Origin: Saprospiraceae bacterium
GTDB lineage: Bacteria; Bacteroidota; Bacteroidia; Chitinophagales; Saprospiraceae
Assembly: GCA_016787375.1 (NCBI GenBank)
Contig: JAEUUM010000159.1
Location: 1 to 5,997, forward strand
Direction of reading: 5' to 3'
Length of the DNA stretch: 5,997 nucleotides
In this document: in pieces, positions 1 to 5,997 of the stretch
Numbering within the stretch: the first letter of the stretch is position 1
Layout: every line of letters begins with the position of its first letter
The notes under the pieces: model-generated
What the model was told of the DNA's origin: nothing
Seen by the model: only the letters and a program-made list of their open reading frames with translations
Databases searched by the model: none
Position numbers and translations under genes: made by a program

Positions 1-1056
1 AGAAGTACCTGTACCAATTGTTACCGTTCCAAAGAAATGAACAGAATTATTGGCTATCGTAAAATTAGTTCCACCCGTTAATCTGATACCAAATGCACTA
101 TATGTGGTGCTGGAAGAATAATTGATGGCTCTCATATCAGATATAAAGTTATTGGCAATCAAATTATTGGTAACATTGGTTGAAGTGTTAAAGTTAATAC
201 CATAGGCACTCCACGCTCCTGTATTATCATTGTAAATACCGGTAAGATTATTTCTTGTAAACATACAGTTTTGTACACCTGCACCATTTTCAATTCCAGT
301 TATAGAAGTATTCACTGAGGTGATCATGTTAAAAATTGTATTCTCAGAGATCAAACCTCCATTTACATATGCAAGGTCTATACCTCGTAGATTAACATAG
401 AAGCTTGGATTTGTAGAACCTATACTGTTTTTAAGAATCTGAAGTCCGTCAAGACCACCAGCGACGGATGATGCTCTTGCATAAATTGCATATTGAACGG
501 CATTTATTTCATTATTCTGAATAGTAAGATTATCATTATCATCACCTGTAGCTGTAGTTGAAACAGTTGTACCTGCTACATGAATACCAAAATTGGCTAC
601 GTTAACAGTTGGAAGATTTGAACCACCAATTATTTTGGTATTTTTAATAACATCATTCGTAGCACCCAGCGTTGTTCCTAAACTTTGAACACATACCACT
701 GCTGTGCTTGCAGAAGTTGAGCTATTATTCAATGTCAGGTCTCTTGTTGTTCCTCCCGGAGTATTTGAACCATCAATGGTAACATAGTCTGCTCCATTCA
801 ATCTGATCAGACAAGATGTCGAAGATCCGCTTATAAGTGGAGTTATGCCCGGAGCAGGTTTAATAGTTAATGTATTTACAGCTGACTGACCTACAATCTG
901 ATTGATAGCTATCGGGAATGATTCTCCTGTACCTGTATTATAATCTTCATCAATCAAACTAAATACTACCGGACCATTCACACAACTGGTATTATATGCT
1001 GTTATTGCGGCTGATAATGTAGGATAATTACCACCAGCACCCACAGTGTAGGTGCC
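1..1056 (-). other. Beta-helix module 2, homologous to module 1, cut by left edge
   Basis: Starts at residue 1084 with 'GTYTVGAGGNYPTLSAAIT'. It repeats the order of module 1: a GGxYxTxxAAv opening, 'GPVVFSLIDEDYNTG' (compare GGVIFNVAAGHTETL), 'NTLTIKPAPGITPLISGSS' (compare NPITFQKSG...NPKITAFVGS) and 'NGADYVTIDG' at about 774-795 (compare GSDYVTIDG). After this come Asn-rich rungs up to residue 1435 at the edge. The DNA under DYVTIDG shares the string tcaatggtaacata with module 1. The closing PDIGADE, any further modules and the C-terminal sorting domain would lie to the left of the window. Confidence 0.75.
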
Positions 1057-4000
1057 ACTTAATGAAGACAGAATTGTAGCTGTATTTGGAGTTGTTGGAT
1101 GTGTTGTAACAGTTAATACGTCAGTTGCCACAACGCCACCAGGGTTTGATGAAATATTGATGGGCGCTACGTTATCTTGAGCAATCACATAATAAGAAAC
1201 AACATCACCGGTTGCCAAACCTCCCAATGCCGCGGCTGACATGGTAAAATTCCAAGTGCTGTTATTGATTGAACCTGATACATATGTTCCGGCACTTGAT
1301 ACATAAGATCCTGCACCTTTTTTATAATATATTCTAGGAATATAAGATCCAGATAGAGGAATTCCAGTGACATCAGTTATTACAACTCCGTTGAGGAACA
1401 AATCACCTGTACCGCATGAACCACCAAGAGCAGTGTAAGCTATACCAGGTCCTGAAATATCCTTAGGAATAAAATCACCTTCATCTGCTCCTATGTCAGG
1501 TGAAGAGCCTGTACCGACATACCCAGGGTTACCCTGTCTTATCACCCCATCATAATCATCTGTTATCCCTGCAATGTTTACCGCATTGCTTTCAAGCTGA
1601 GTTGCTACAGTTGGGTCAATGTGAAGGTAATTTGCAGATGAACCAGTCAAACTTAAGAAGTTTGAATTCTCTGTTACAGATGCTCCGTCTCTTGGATTCA
1701 CTGCAGTTTTATAAGCATCAATGGTTTGTTGTGGAGTTGTTCCGTCTGTGTAGATTAAGTTTGCTGCTCCCGGTGTTCCTGCATAGAACATATTGTTGTT
1801 GGATGCATTGGCATAGGTAGTCAGCGTAGAAGAACTTCTTCTATGTGCTACTGCTACCCCTGAACCGGTTGGAGTAATTGAGTTTTTGAAAATATTATTC
1901 CTCAAAGTTAATGTTGGTGTAGTAGAGGCATACAATGCATTTCCACCAAAATTAGCTCCTGATGAAGTACCACTCAAATAAATGGTATTATAATATAAAT
2001 TAAGAATTGTACCACCTGCAACATAAACACCATTCACAGCTGTAGTTGGGTTTGCAGAAGTAGGTGCCTTTATATCACCAATATAGTTATTTGAAAAATC
2101 AGTTGCAATCGCAGAAGATACATATACCCCGCATGTTAGAGCAGTAGTTGATGTATTATTGCTCACAATGTTGTATATCTTATTTTTATAAAAATTAAGA
2201 CCTGCACCACCACCTAAAAGGTAGACTGCATAAACCGATGCAGTTGTTGAATTTCCGGTTAGATCAAAAACTTTATTGTTGTAAACATTTGGTTTATAGC
2301 TTGGAGAAACAGTACCACCGACATACAAACCATACATTGTACCGGCAAATGTTACTCCACTTATTGTGTTATTGTAGATACTGGTACCTTGCGTGGTACT
2401 TCCATCTCCAAGGTACGATGTATAGAGGAGGTACATTGTGCCTGTAGAATTATAATTGATATTACTAATTGTATTATCAAAAATAAATTTCTTTGGGTAT
2501 GGTGAAGAAGCCCCATCACTGTTATAAATACCGTAAAAAGTACCGGTACCCGCAGTAGTTGCCGTAATGTTCGAAAAGTTATTATTCGAGAAAATCATTT
2601 TGTTTGTTCCAAGAGAGGATGCACCACTATAGTAGAGGTACATTGTACCGGCTGCTGCGGTTCGGGTATAAGACCCAACGATACTATTGTTTTGAACAAA
2701 GAGTGTATCCCCCTGGGTGCTTGTACTGTTGTAAATTAAGTACTGTGACCCACTGTGATTAACCGAAATATTGTTCCATGTATTGTTTTTAAGTTCAACT
2801 CTCAAGGAGCTATTGAGGTTGTATATATAGTACATTGTACCAGTTCCAGTTGTAGTATAACTATAATTAGCGAATGAATTACCATTAATCGCAAGTTTAG
2901 TCGATGTGGTACCTGAGGAGTTGTAGATAGAATAAAAAGCACCTGTATAAGCAGTTGCTGATGAAAACGCCTGACTCATACTGTTATTGTTCATATTAAT
3001 CTGGGTAGACACGGCCCCTGTGTTGTAGATCAAATAAGTGGTACCACTCGTAGCAATCCGGTCGTTATTTGAAAATGTATTATTATTGATATTCAAAAAT
3101 GCACTTGAGGCTGTGCTGTAAATACCATAAAAAATACCTGTTGTGGCAAGAGGAGTGGCACAGTTAGTTATGGTATTGTTGTTGATGTTAATTGTATTGT
3201 TTAAGGCAGTTGCACCAAATGAATTTTCAATACAAGATACTTGAGAAGTTGTCGCATTACTTTTAAGTGTTATTGTGTTGAAATTACAATCGGCACTTGC
3301 ACTGGTTGAAGAAGAATTTAAAAATATCCCTCTTAAAGTTGAAACGTGATTAACTCCTGAACCGTTGTTGTTGTTGATAGTATTTCTTGAACAGTTGAAA
3401 CCCCACTGGTTGTTGGCGAATATACCCGTTGAAGGGTTGGCTGCTCCGGCTGAACCTCCAAAGTTTAAAATGGTGTTTCCTGTTGCGGCGGTGGTACCTC
3501 CTACATCATTATTGGTATCACCCAGGGTAAAAGGAGAAGGAGCTGCGTATCCAATAAAAACGATACCCGCATTACAGTTTTGAACTGTATTGGTATAAAA
3601 TTTATTATTCGAATGCGACCCTGCGACAACCAGCACAGTAAGTGCTGTATTTACCAGAGGTGTACAGTTTAAAACCACAATTGCACAAGATCCATTATGC
3701 CATACTCCTGTACCCGCATTATTATCCAACCGGTCAAGGGTTACTACACAATTCTTAATGGTGTTGTTTTGACAACCATCAGAATCAGATGCTTTGAACA
3801 AACCATAACCATATTCCATCTGCGCGGCAATGTCTAGATTGGCAGCAGACTCTGACAGATCTATTCCGTCAATGGTAACATAATCACTACCTGTCAGACT
3901 GAACATACCATCCCTTTCATTACTGGTTGGCGTATTTGAACCAACAAAAGCAGTAATCTTTGGATTGGCCCCAACACCAGACTTCTGGAAAGTAATTGGG

Positions 4001-4305
4001 TTGGCAGCTGTTCCTGTTGCAGATAGGTTTATTCTCGCTGTCAGGGTCTCAGTATGACCTGCTGCAACATTAAATATCACACCTCCTGCTCCTACTCCTA
4101 CCGAATTAAGATCGGTAACCGCAGCAGCTATGGTGGCATAATCTCCAGGGATTGCTTTGACACCTGTTAATTGCGCATTAACCTAAGATAACATTCCAAC
4201 CATCATAAAAATGGTCAAAATAGCAAGCCTTACTTTTGGATAAGAATTAAAATTCTTAATTAGGTTAGAGCCTGAATGATTCAGACCTTGAGTAAAAATG
4301 TTCAT
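1..4305 (-). CDS. Giant secreted parallel beta-helix protein, 3' end off window, interrupted by one in-frame TAG (possible pseudogene)
   Basis: The frame starts at ATG 4305 and runs to the left edge: 40 codons, a TAG at codon 41, then 1,394 uninterrupted codons. Order of parts: signal peptide (1-45), beta-helix module 1 (about 46-942, ending in PDIGADE), Ig-like linker (about 949-1083), and beta-helix module 2 (from 1084, cut by the edge). The protein is rich in Asn, Ser, Thr, Gly and Tyr, with many 'NNxF/I' turns, as in right-handed parallel beta-helices. Known family: very large Bacteroidota surface proteins of this architecture, usually ending in a type IX secretion sorting domain; that end is not visible here. 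The likely role is a cell-surface or secreted adhesin or structural protein; no catalytic residues are recognisable. I prefer ATG 4305 over the upstream in-frame GTG 4404, because 4404 sits at the predicted transcription start and would put about 33 hydrophilic residues before a complete signal peptide. Gene identity is sure in family terms; whether it is functional depends on the TAG. Confidence 0.88.
1057..1461 (-). other. Ig-like linker domain between the two beta-helix modules
   Basis: Residues about 949-1083, opening 'DISGPGIAYTALGGSCGTG' and continuing through 'VVITDVTGIPLSG', 'PRIYYKKGAGSYVSS', 'TWNFTMSAAALGGL', 'GDVVSYYVIAQDN' and 'GGVVATDVLTVTTHP'. The alternating strands and the YYVIAQD motif are those of the Ig/fibronectin-like linkers that join beta-helix modules in this family. 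Its position, between PDIGADE and the 'GTYTVGAGGNYPTLSAA' start of the next module, is the usual one. Inferred role: spacer. Exact fold assignment is tentative. Confidence 0.6.
1473..4170 (-). other. Beta-helix module 1
   Basis: Residues about 46-945. It opens with 'GDYATIAAAVTDLN', a 'GGVIFNVAAGHTETL' strand, then 'NPITFQKSG' and 'GSDYVTIDGIDL' (the last near 3866-3891). These are the standard opening elements of this Bacteroidota beta-helix family. Irregular rungs follow (about residues 150-390), then a regular Tyr-rich rung array, then a conserved closing region with 'VAHRRSSS', 'NNNMFYAGTPGAANLIY', 'NPRDGASVTEN', 'GITDDYDG' and finally PDIGADE at 1480-1500. The module looks complete. Function is inferred to be structural or binding; no enzyme active site was seen. 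Confidence 0.75.
1927..3129 (-). repeat. Tandem array of about 12 degenerate ~34-residue beta-helix rungs
   Basis: Within module 1, residues 393 to about 792 form rungs that each start with a Tyr-x-(Ile/Leu/Val)-Tyr motif followed by a beta strand ending in an Asn-rich turn (NNTF, NNSM, GNSF, NNTW, NNSI, NNNF, DNTI, NNTI). The first Tyr of successive rungs falls at residues 393, 424, 458, 492, 522, 556, 591, 625, 658 and 692. The spacing is therefore 30-35 residues, about 100 bp. Later rungs start VYV or LYA. Four copies of a near-palindromic DNA word around tacattgt (plus strand at 2333, 2431, 2638 and 2830) encode the shared Thr-Met-Tyr of these rungs. The repeats have diverged, so they are old and not a recent DNA expansion. 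Confidence 0.75.
4171..4305 (-). other. Signal peptide of the beta-helix protein, broken by TAG
   Basis: Residues 1-26 are a long polar n-region with Lys and Arg (ending YPKVR). Residues 27-40 are a hydrophobic core (LAILTIFMMVGMLS). Codon 41 is TAG, and residues 42-45 are VNAQ, a typical Bacteroidota signal peptidase I end with cleavage expected between Ala44 and Gln45. The mature domain starts directly after this. Only a sense codon at position 41 is needed to make a normal signal peptide, so codons on both sides of the stop clearly belong to the same gene. Confidence 0.8.
4183..4185 (-). other. In-frame amber codon (TAG) inside the signal peptide
   Basis: The plus strand reads cta at 4183-4185, so the gene reads ATG TTA TCT TAG GTT AAT GCG CAA. 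The stop precedes the cleavage site by three codons. The frame is the same before and after it, so this is a substitution and not a frameshift; a +1 shift at this point meets another stop within six codons. Single-base neighbours of TAG such as TTG (Leu) or TCG (Ser) would fit the signal peptide. The first in-frame start codons after it are GTG 4080 and ATG 3906; both lie within the mature domain and would give a protein without an export signal. Confidence 0.9.
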
Positions 4306-4408
4306 GGATTCCGGATTAATATGTTTGTTAAAAAAATAACTATATACTACCGGTCTCTGGGAATATGAAATGAGTTCTGATTTCTCAATCGAACCTTCTT
4401 TCACCTCG

Positions 4409-4439
4409 CAAAATTAACTCCATGTTTGCTTACAATCAA
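4409..4439 (-). promoter_or_regulatory. Candidate Bacteroidota promoter of the beta-helix gene
   Basis: On the minus strand, TTG (4437-4439) is followed after 20 bases by TAATTTTG (4409-4416). This fits the Bacteroidota primary-sigma consensus of TTG/TTTG, about 19-21 bases, then TAnnTTTG. Transcription would begin near 4400-4405, leaving an untranslated leader of about 95 bases before ATG 4305. No operator was recognised. The site is by inspection only and the flank is AT-rich, so a chance match is possible. Confidence 0.5.
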
Positions 4440-4550
4440 TGTTTATTGTTAGAAAAATTAACGATTCAAATGAGAATAAGTCAATATTATTTTAGTTTAT
4501 CTGTAAGTAATTTTATTCCATATAGTTACACAAAACAATTTTCTATAATA

Positions 4551-4570
4551 TTATAAAATTATTTTTATAA
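4551..4570. repeat. Perfect 8-bp inverted repeat, 4-base loop
   Basis: TTATAAAA (4551-4558), loop TTAT, TTTTATAA (4563-4570). It partly overlaps a 12-bp palindrome at 4544-4555. It consists only of A and T in a very AT-rich stretch, so it may be chance. If functional, its place between divergent promoters would suit a regulator binding site better than a terminator. Confidence 0.35.
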
Positions 4571-4597
4571 ATCTGAATTTTTTTTTTGATCAAAGGT

Positions 4598-4605
4598 TAA
4601 TTTTG
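4598..4605 (+). promoter_or_regulatory. Weak -7 element candidate for the DUF547 gene
   Basis: TAATTTTG matches TAnnTTTG exactly and lies 82 bases before ATG 4688. The expected TTG about 20 bases upstream is missing; only a CTG at 4573-4575 is near. Low-confidence call. Confidence 0.2.
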
Positions 4606-4687
4606 TTAAGAATGTATTAATTTGAGTAAAGAATTCCAACATTAATTGATTACTAAGCGTTTTATTTGTTATAATTTTAGCGAAAAT

Positions 4688-5383
4688 ATGCGTTATACCC
4701 TACTTCTTTTGTCACTGAATATCTCAACCCTATTTTCCCAATCTACAATTGAACATTCGATGCTTGATAAGCTCCTACAAAAACATGTTTCCTCTACCGG
4801 GTCAGTGGACTATAAAAATTTCAAAAAAGATGAAAAGACTTTAGACCAATATTTGACACTCCTATCAAATAATCCGCCTGCTAAATCCTGGTCAAAAAAC
4901 GAGAGGCTTGCTTATTGGATAAACGTTTACAATGCATTCACCATAAAGAAAATCCTGAAAAATTACCCTTTAAAATCGATAACAGATTTAAATGACGGAA
5001 AACCCTGGGATGAAATCTGGATTAAAATCGGTAAAAAGATGTACAGCCTTAACAACATTGAGCATGACATTCTCCGAAAAGAATTCAAAGAACCGCGAAT
5101 ACATTTTGCTTTAAATTGTTCTGCCAAATCGTGTCCGATAATGTTGAATAAAGCATACAACCCAACAGAACTCGACAACCAACTTGAAAAACAGACCAAT
5201 AATTTTATTAATGACAGCCAGGTCAATCAGATTGATGCCAATAACATGAAATTGTCAAAAATATTTGAATGGTACTCAGCAGATTTTGGAGACGTACGAA
5301 AATTTGTGAACAAGTACGCTAAAAAACCATCTAATGCCAAAATAGCTTTCAAAGATTATGATTGGCATTTGAATGAAAAATGA
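4688..5383 (+). CDS. Secreted DUF547 family protein
   Basis: Complete protein of 231 residues ending in TGA. Residues 1-17 (MRYTLLLLSLNISTLFS) are a short signal peptide with cleavage expected before Gln18. This decides for ATG 4688; a TTG at 4646 in the same frame would add 14 polar residues before it. DUF547 hallmarks follow in order: ERLAYWINVYNAFTI (72-86), YPLKSI (93-98), PWD (106-108), YSLNNIEHDILR (119-130), EPRIHFALNCSAKSCP (135-150) with a Cys144-x4-Cys149 pair and His139, KIFEWYSADF (191-200), and a closing YDWHLN (224-229). Length and motif order are normal for a stand-alone Bacteroidota DUF547 protein, with no sign of decay. The conserved His and Cys pair invite a catalytic or disulphide role, but the molecular function of the family is not known to me. 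The protein should act in the periplasm or outside the cell. It is transcribed away from the beta-helix gene, and no functional link between the two is evident. Confidence 0.93.
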   Translation: MRYTLLLLSLNISTLFSQSTIEHSMLDKLLQKHVSSTGSVDYKNFKKDEKTLDQYLTLLSNNPPAKSWSKNERLAYWINVYNAFTIKKILKNYPLKSITDLNDGKPWDEIWIKIGKKMYSLNNIEHDILRKEFKEPRIHFALNCSAKSCPIMLNKAYNPTELDNQLEKQTNNFINDSQVNQIDANNMKLSKIFEWYSADFGDVRKFVNKYAKKPSNAKIAFKDYDWHLNEK

Positions 5384-5519
5384 TGTCCAAACTCTAAAAC
5401 AACACAATCTTGGGTTTGATAAATTTTCAGCAACCAAAAATTCTGAACAAATCATATCTATCTTAATAACTAAAACCAATAAACTTTTCACACTGGGATT
5501 GATGATTTGGTTAAAATGA
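5373..5519 (+). CDS. Doubtful 48-codon ORF overlapping the end of the DUF547 gene
   Basis: An ATG at 5373 starts a 48-residue frame (MKNDVQTLKQHNLGFDKFSA at the N-terminus, ending LFTLGLMIWLK) that overlaps the last 11 bases of the DUF547 gene in another frame and stops at TGA 5517-5519. The 11-base overlap would permit translational coupling, and the peptide has a polar N-terminal half and a short hydrophobic end. There is no clear ribosome binding site, the family is not recognised, and open frames of this size are common by chance at this base composition. I consider it more likely non-coding. Confidence 0.2.
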   Translation: MKNDVQTLKQHNLGFDKFSATKNSEQIISILITKTNKLFTLGLMIWLK

Positions 5520-5638
5520 ACTGATCATTTCTGCATGCAATTCTATTCCATAGGTGAAATGTTCCTCTCATTTTTTAGGCCTTTAGCATATTTACAAACA
5601 AATTTTTCATTAATATTGCATGAATAAAATGCTTAACA
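5520..5638. other. Non-coding spacer before the CvpA gene
   Basis: AT-rich sequence with no supported gene. It contains a weak hairpin (AAATG at 5557-5561, CATTT at 5569-5573, then T residues to 5576) that is a poor terminator candidate. A TAATATTG at 5611-5618 is one mismatch from the TAnnTTTG -7 element, with no TTG partner at the right distance. An 8-codon frame (ATG 5620 to TGA 5644-5646) overlaps the CvpA start and is probably chance. Confidence 0.4.
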
Positions 5639-5997
5639 ATGCTTGATTTTGTAGTTATTTTGGTGATGGCTTTGGGGTTTTATCTTGGTTATAGCAGGGG
5701 TCTTATCAAAACTTTGTTTGACACATTATCCATAATTGTTGCAATTCTTGCCGCACTGAAATTATCTCCTACTGTTATTGGCATATTTCAAAAAATATGG
5801 TCAGACAGTCCCAAGTTGTCCTATATCTTTGGCGTTGTTGTAACCTTCATCGGTGTAATTTTTTTAATCAGGTTTATAGGAAAAAAGCTAGAATCGCTTC
5901 TGGAGGCTGCCAATGTCAATTTTGTCAATAAAATGATGGGCGGAGGTTTACAGGCTTTCTTTTTTGCTTACATACTGAGTTTGGGTATCTGGCTAAT
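5639..5997 (+). CDS. cvpA: CvpA family inner-membrane protein, N-terminal part
   Basis: 119 residues are visible before the right edge, starting MLDFVVILVMALGFYLGYSR. An in-frame TGA at 5621-5623 with no other start codon before 5639 fixes the start. Hydrophobic segments at about 3-18, 22-43, 60-80 and 101-119 suggest four membrane spans. The GYSRGLIKTLFDTLS stretch (17-31) after the first span, and the NKMMGGGLQAF stretch (97-107) before the last, match the CvpA/colicin V production family, in which a Gly-rich turn precedes the final helix. Family members are about 160-180 residues, so roughly 50 residues are missing at the edge. The founding member was linked to colicin V production and purF expression in Escherichia coli; the biochemical role in Bacteroidota is unknown. 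The gene is 255 bases downstream of and co-directional with the DUF547 gene, so it may have its own promoter. No decay is visible. Confidence 0.85.
   Translation, partial: MLDFVVILVMALGFYLGYSRGLIKTLFDTLSIIVAILAALKLSPTVIGIFQKIWSDSPKLSYIFGVVVTFIGVIFLIRFIGKKLESLLEAANVNFVNKMMGGGLQAFFFAYILSLGIWL

Larger units (their letters stand above)
4306..4687. other. AT-rich divergent intergenic region
   Basis: This stretch separates the minus-strand beta-helix gene from the plus-strand DUF547 gene. It holds the minus-strand promoter candidate (4409-4439), a 12-bp perfect AT palindrome (4544-4555), an 8-bp inverted repeat with a 4-base loop (4551-4570), and a run of ten T (4578-4587). A TAATTTTG at 4598-4605 on the plus strand could be a -7 element for DUF547, but it has no clear TTG at the right distance upstream. 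No additional gene was seen. Confidence 0.6.

Noticed and set aside
1185..1373. A 62-codon minus-strand open frame
   Set aside because: Lies in a different frame within the Ig-like linker coding sequence, which itself is convincing.
1500..1820. A 106-codon plus-strand open frame opposite the beta-helix gene
   Set aside because: It is antisense to a continuous minus-strand coding frame with clear family motifs. Its translation is rich in Leu, His, Gln and Cys, with no recognisable domain.
2238..2447. A 69-codon plus-strand open frame
   Set aside because: Antisense to the Tyr/Asn rung repeats; its composition mirrors the repeats, and no domain or ribosome site was seen.
1927..3129. CRISPR array or satellite DNA because of the ~100-bp periodicity
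   Set aside because: The units are diverged, keep one reading frame and encode beta-helix rungs; there are no identical repeats with unique spacers.
3365..3583. A 72-codon plus-strand open frame
   Set aside because: Antisense to the beta-helix gene, and no family was recognised.
4183..4190. Programmed frameshift across the TAG (TCT TAG G)
   Set aside because: A +1 shift meets another stop within six codons, and the correct frame is the same on both sides, so only readthrough or a sense codon restores the protein.
4306..4404. GTG 4404 as start of the beta-helix gene
   Set aside because: It would add 33 hydrophilic residues before a complete signal peptide, and it sits at the predicted transcription start; ATG 4305 fits better.
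4963..5491. Two minus-strand open frames (4963-5226 and 5276-5491)
   Set aside because: Both are antisense to the intact DUF547 gene (the second also to its downstream spacer) and show no domain.
5556..5576. Rho-independent terminator after the DUF547 gene
   Set aside because: The stem is only five AT-rich pairs with a 7-base loop; too weak to call.
5620..5646. An 8-codon leader peptide overlapping the CvpA start
   Set aside because: Too short to judge, with no attenuator-like structure or codon bias; likely chance.

Overview
The window looks like a low-GC Bacteroidota chromosome (Flavobacteriales/Sphingobacteriales/Chitinophagales-like; genus not resolvable). The evidence is a very large Asn/Ser/Thr-rich parallel beta-helix surface protein whose signal region ends in 'VNAQ' and which carries the 'PDIGADE' module end typical of this phylum, a DUF547 lipid-envelope-type neighbour, weak Shine-Dalgarno sequences, and a TTG-N20-TAnnTTTG promoter of the Bacteroidota type.

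Layout. Positions 1-4305 (minus strand) hold the N-terminal ~1,435 codons of one giant gene, whose 3' end lies beyond the left edge. It encodes signal peptide, then beta-helix module 1 (with about 12 tandem ~34-residue rungs), then an Ig-like linker, then the start of a second, homologous beta-helix module. The reading frame is open for 4.18 kb except for a single TAG codon at 4183-4185. That codon falls inside the signal peptide, just before the expected cleavage site, and is the most noteworthy observation here. Positions 4306-4687 are an AT-rich divergent intergenic region with a good promoter candidate for the minus-strand gene. Positions 4688-5383 (plus) encode a complete secreted DUF547 protein of 231 residues. 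It is followed by a doubtful 48-codon overlapping ORF (5373-5519), then by about 120 bases of non-coding sequence. Positions 5639-5997 (plus) are the start of a CvpA-family membrane protein, cut by the right edge.

The three genes do not form an evident pathway. The beta-helix protein is probably a surface or secreted adhesin/structural protein, likely a type IX secretion cargo, although the C-terminal sorting domain that would show this is outside the window. The DUF547 and CvpA genes are co-directional but separated by about 255 bases, so shared transcription is possible but not shown. Apart from the amber codon, the region looks like ordinary Bacteroidota chromosome.
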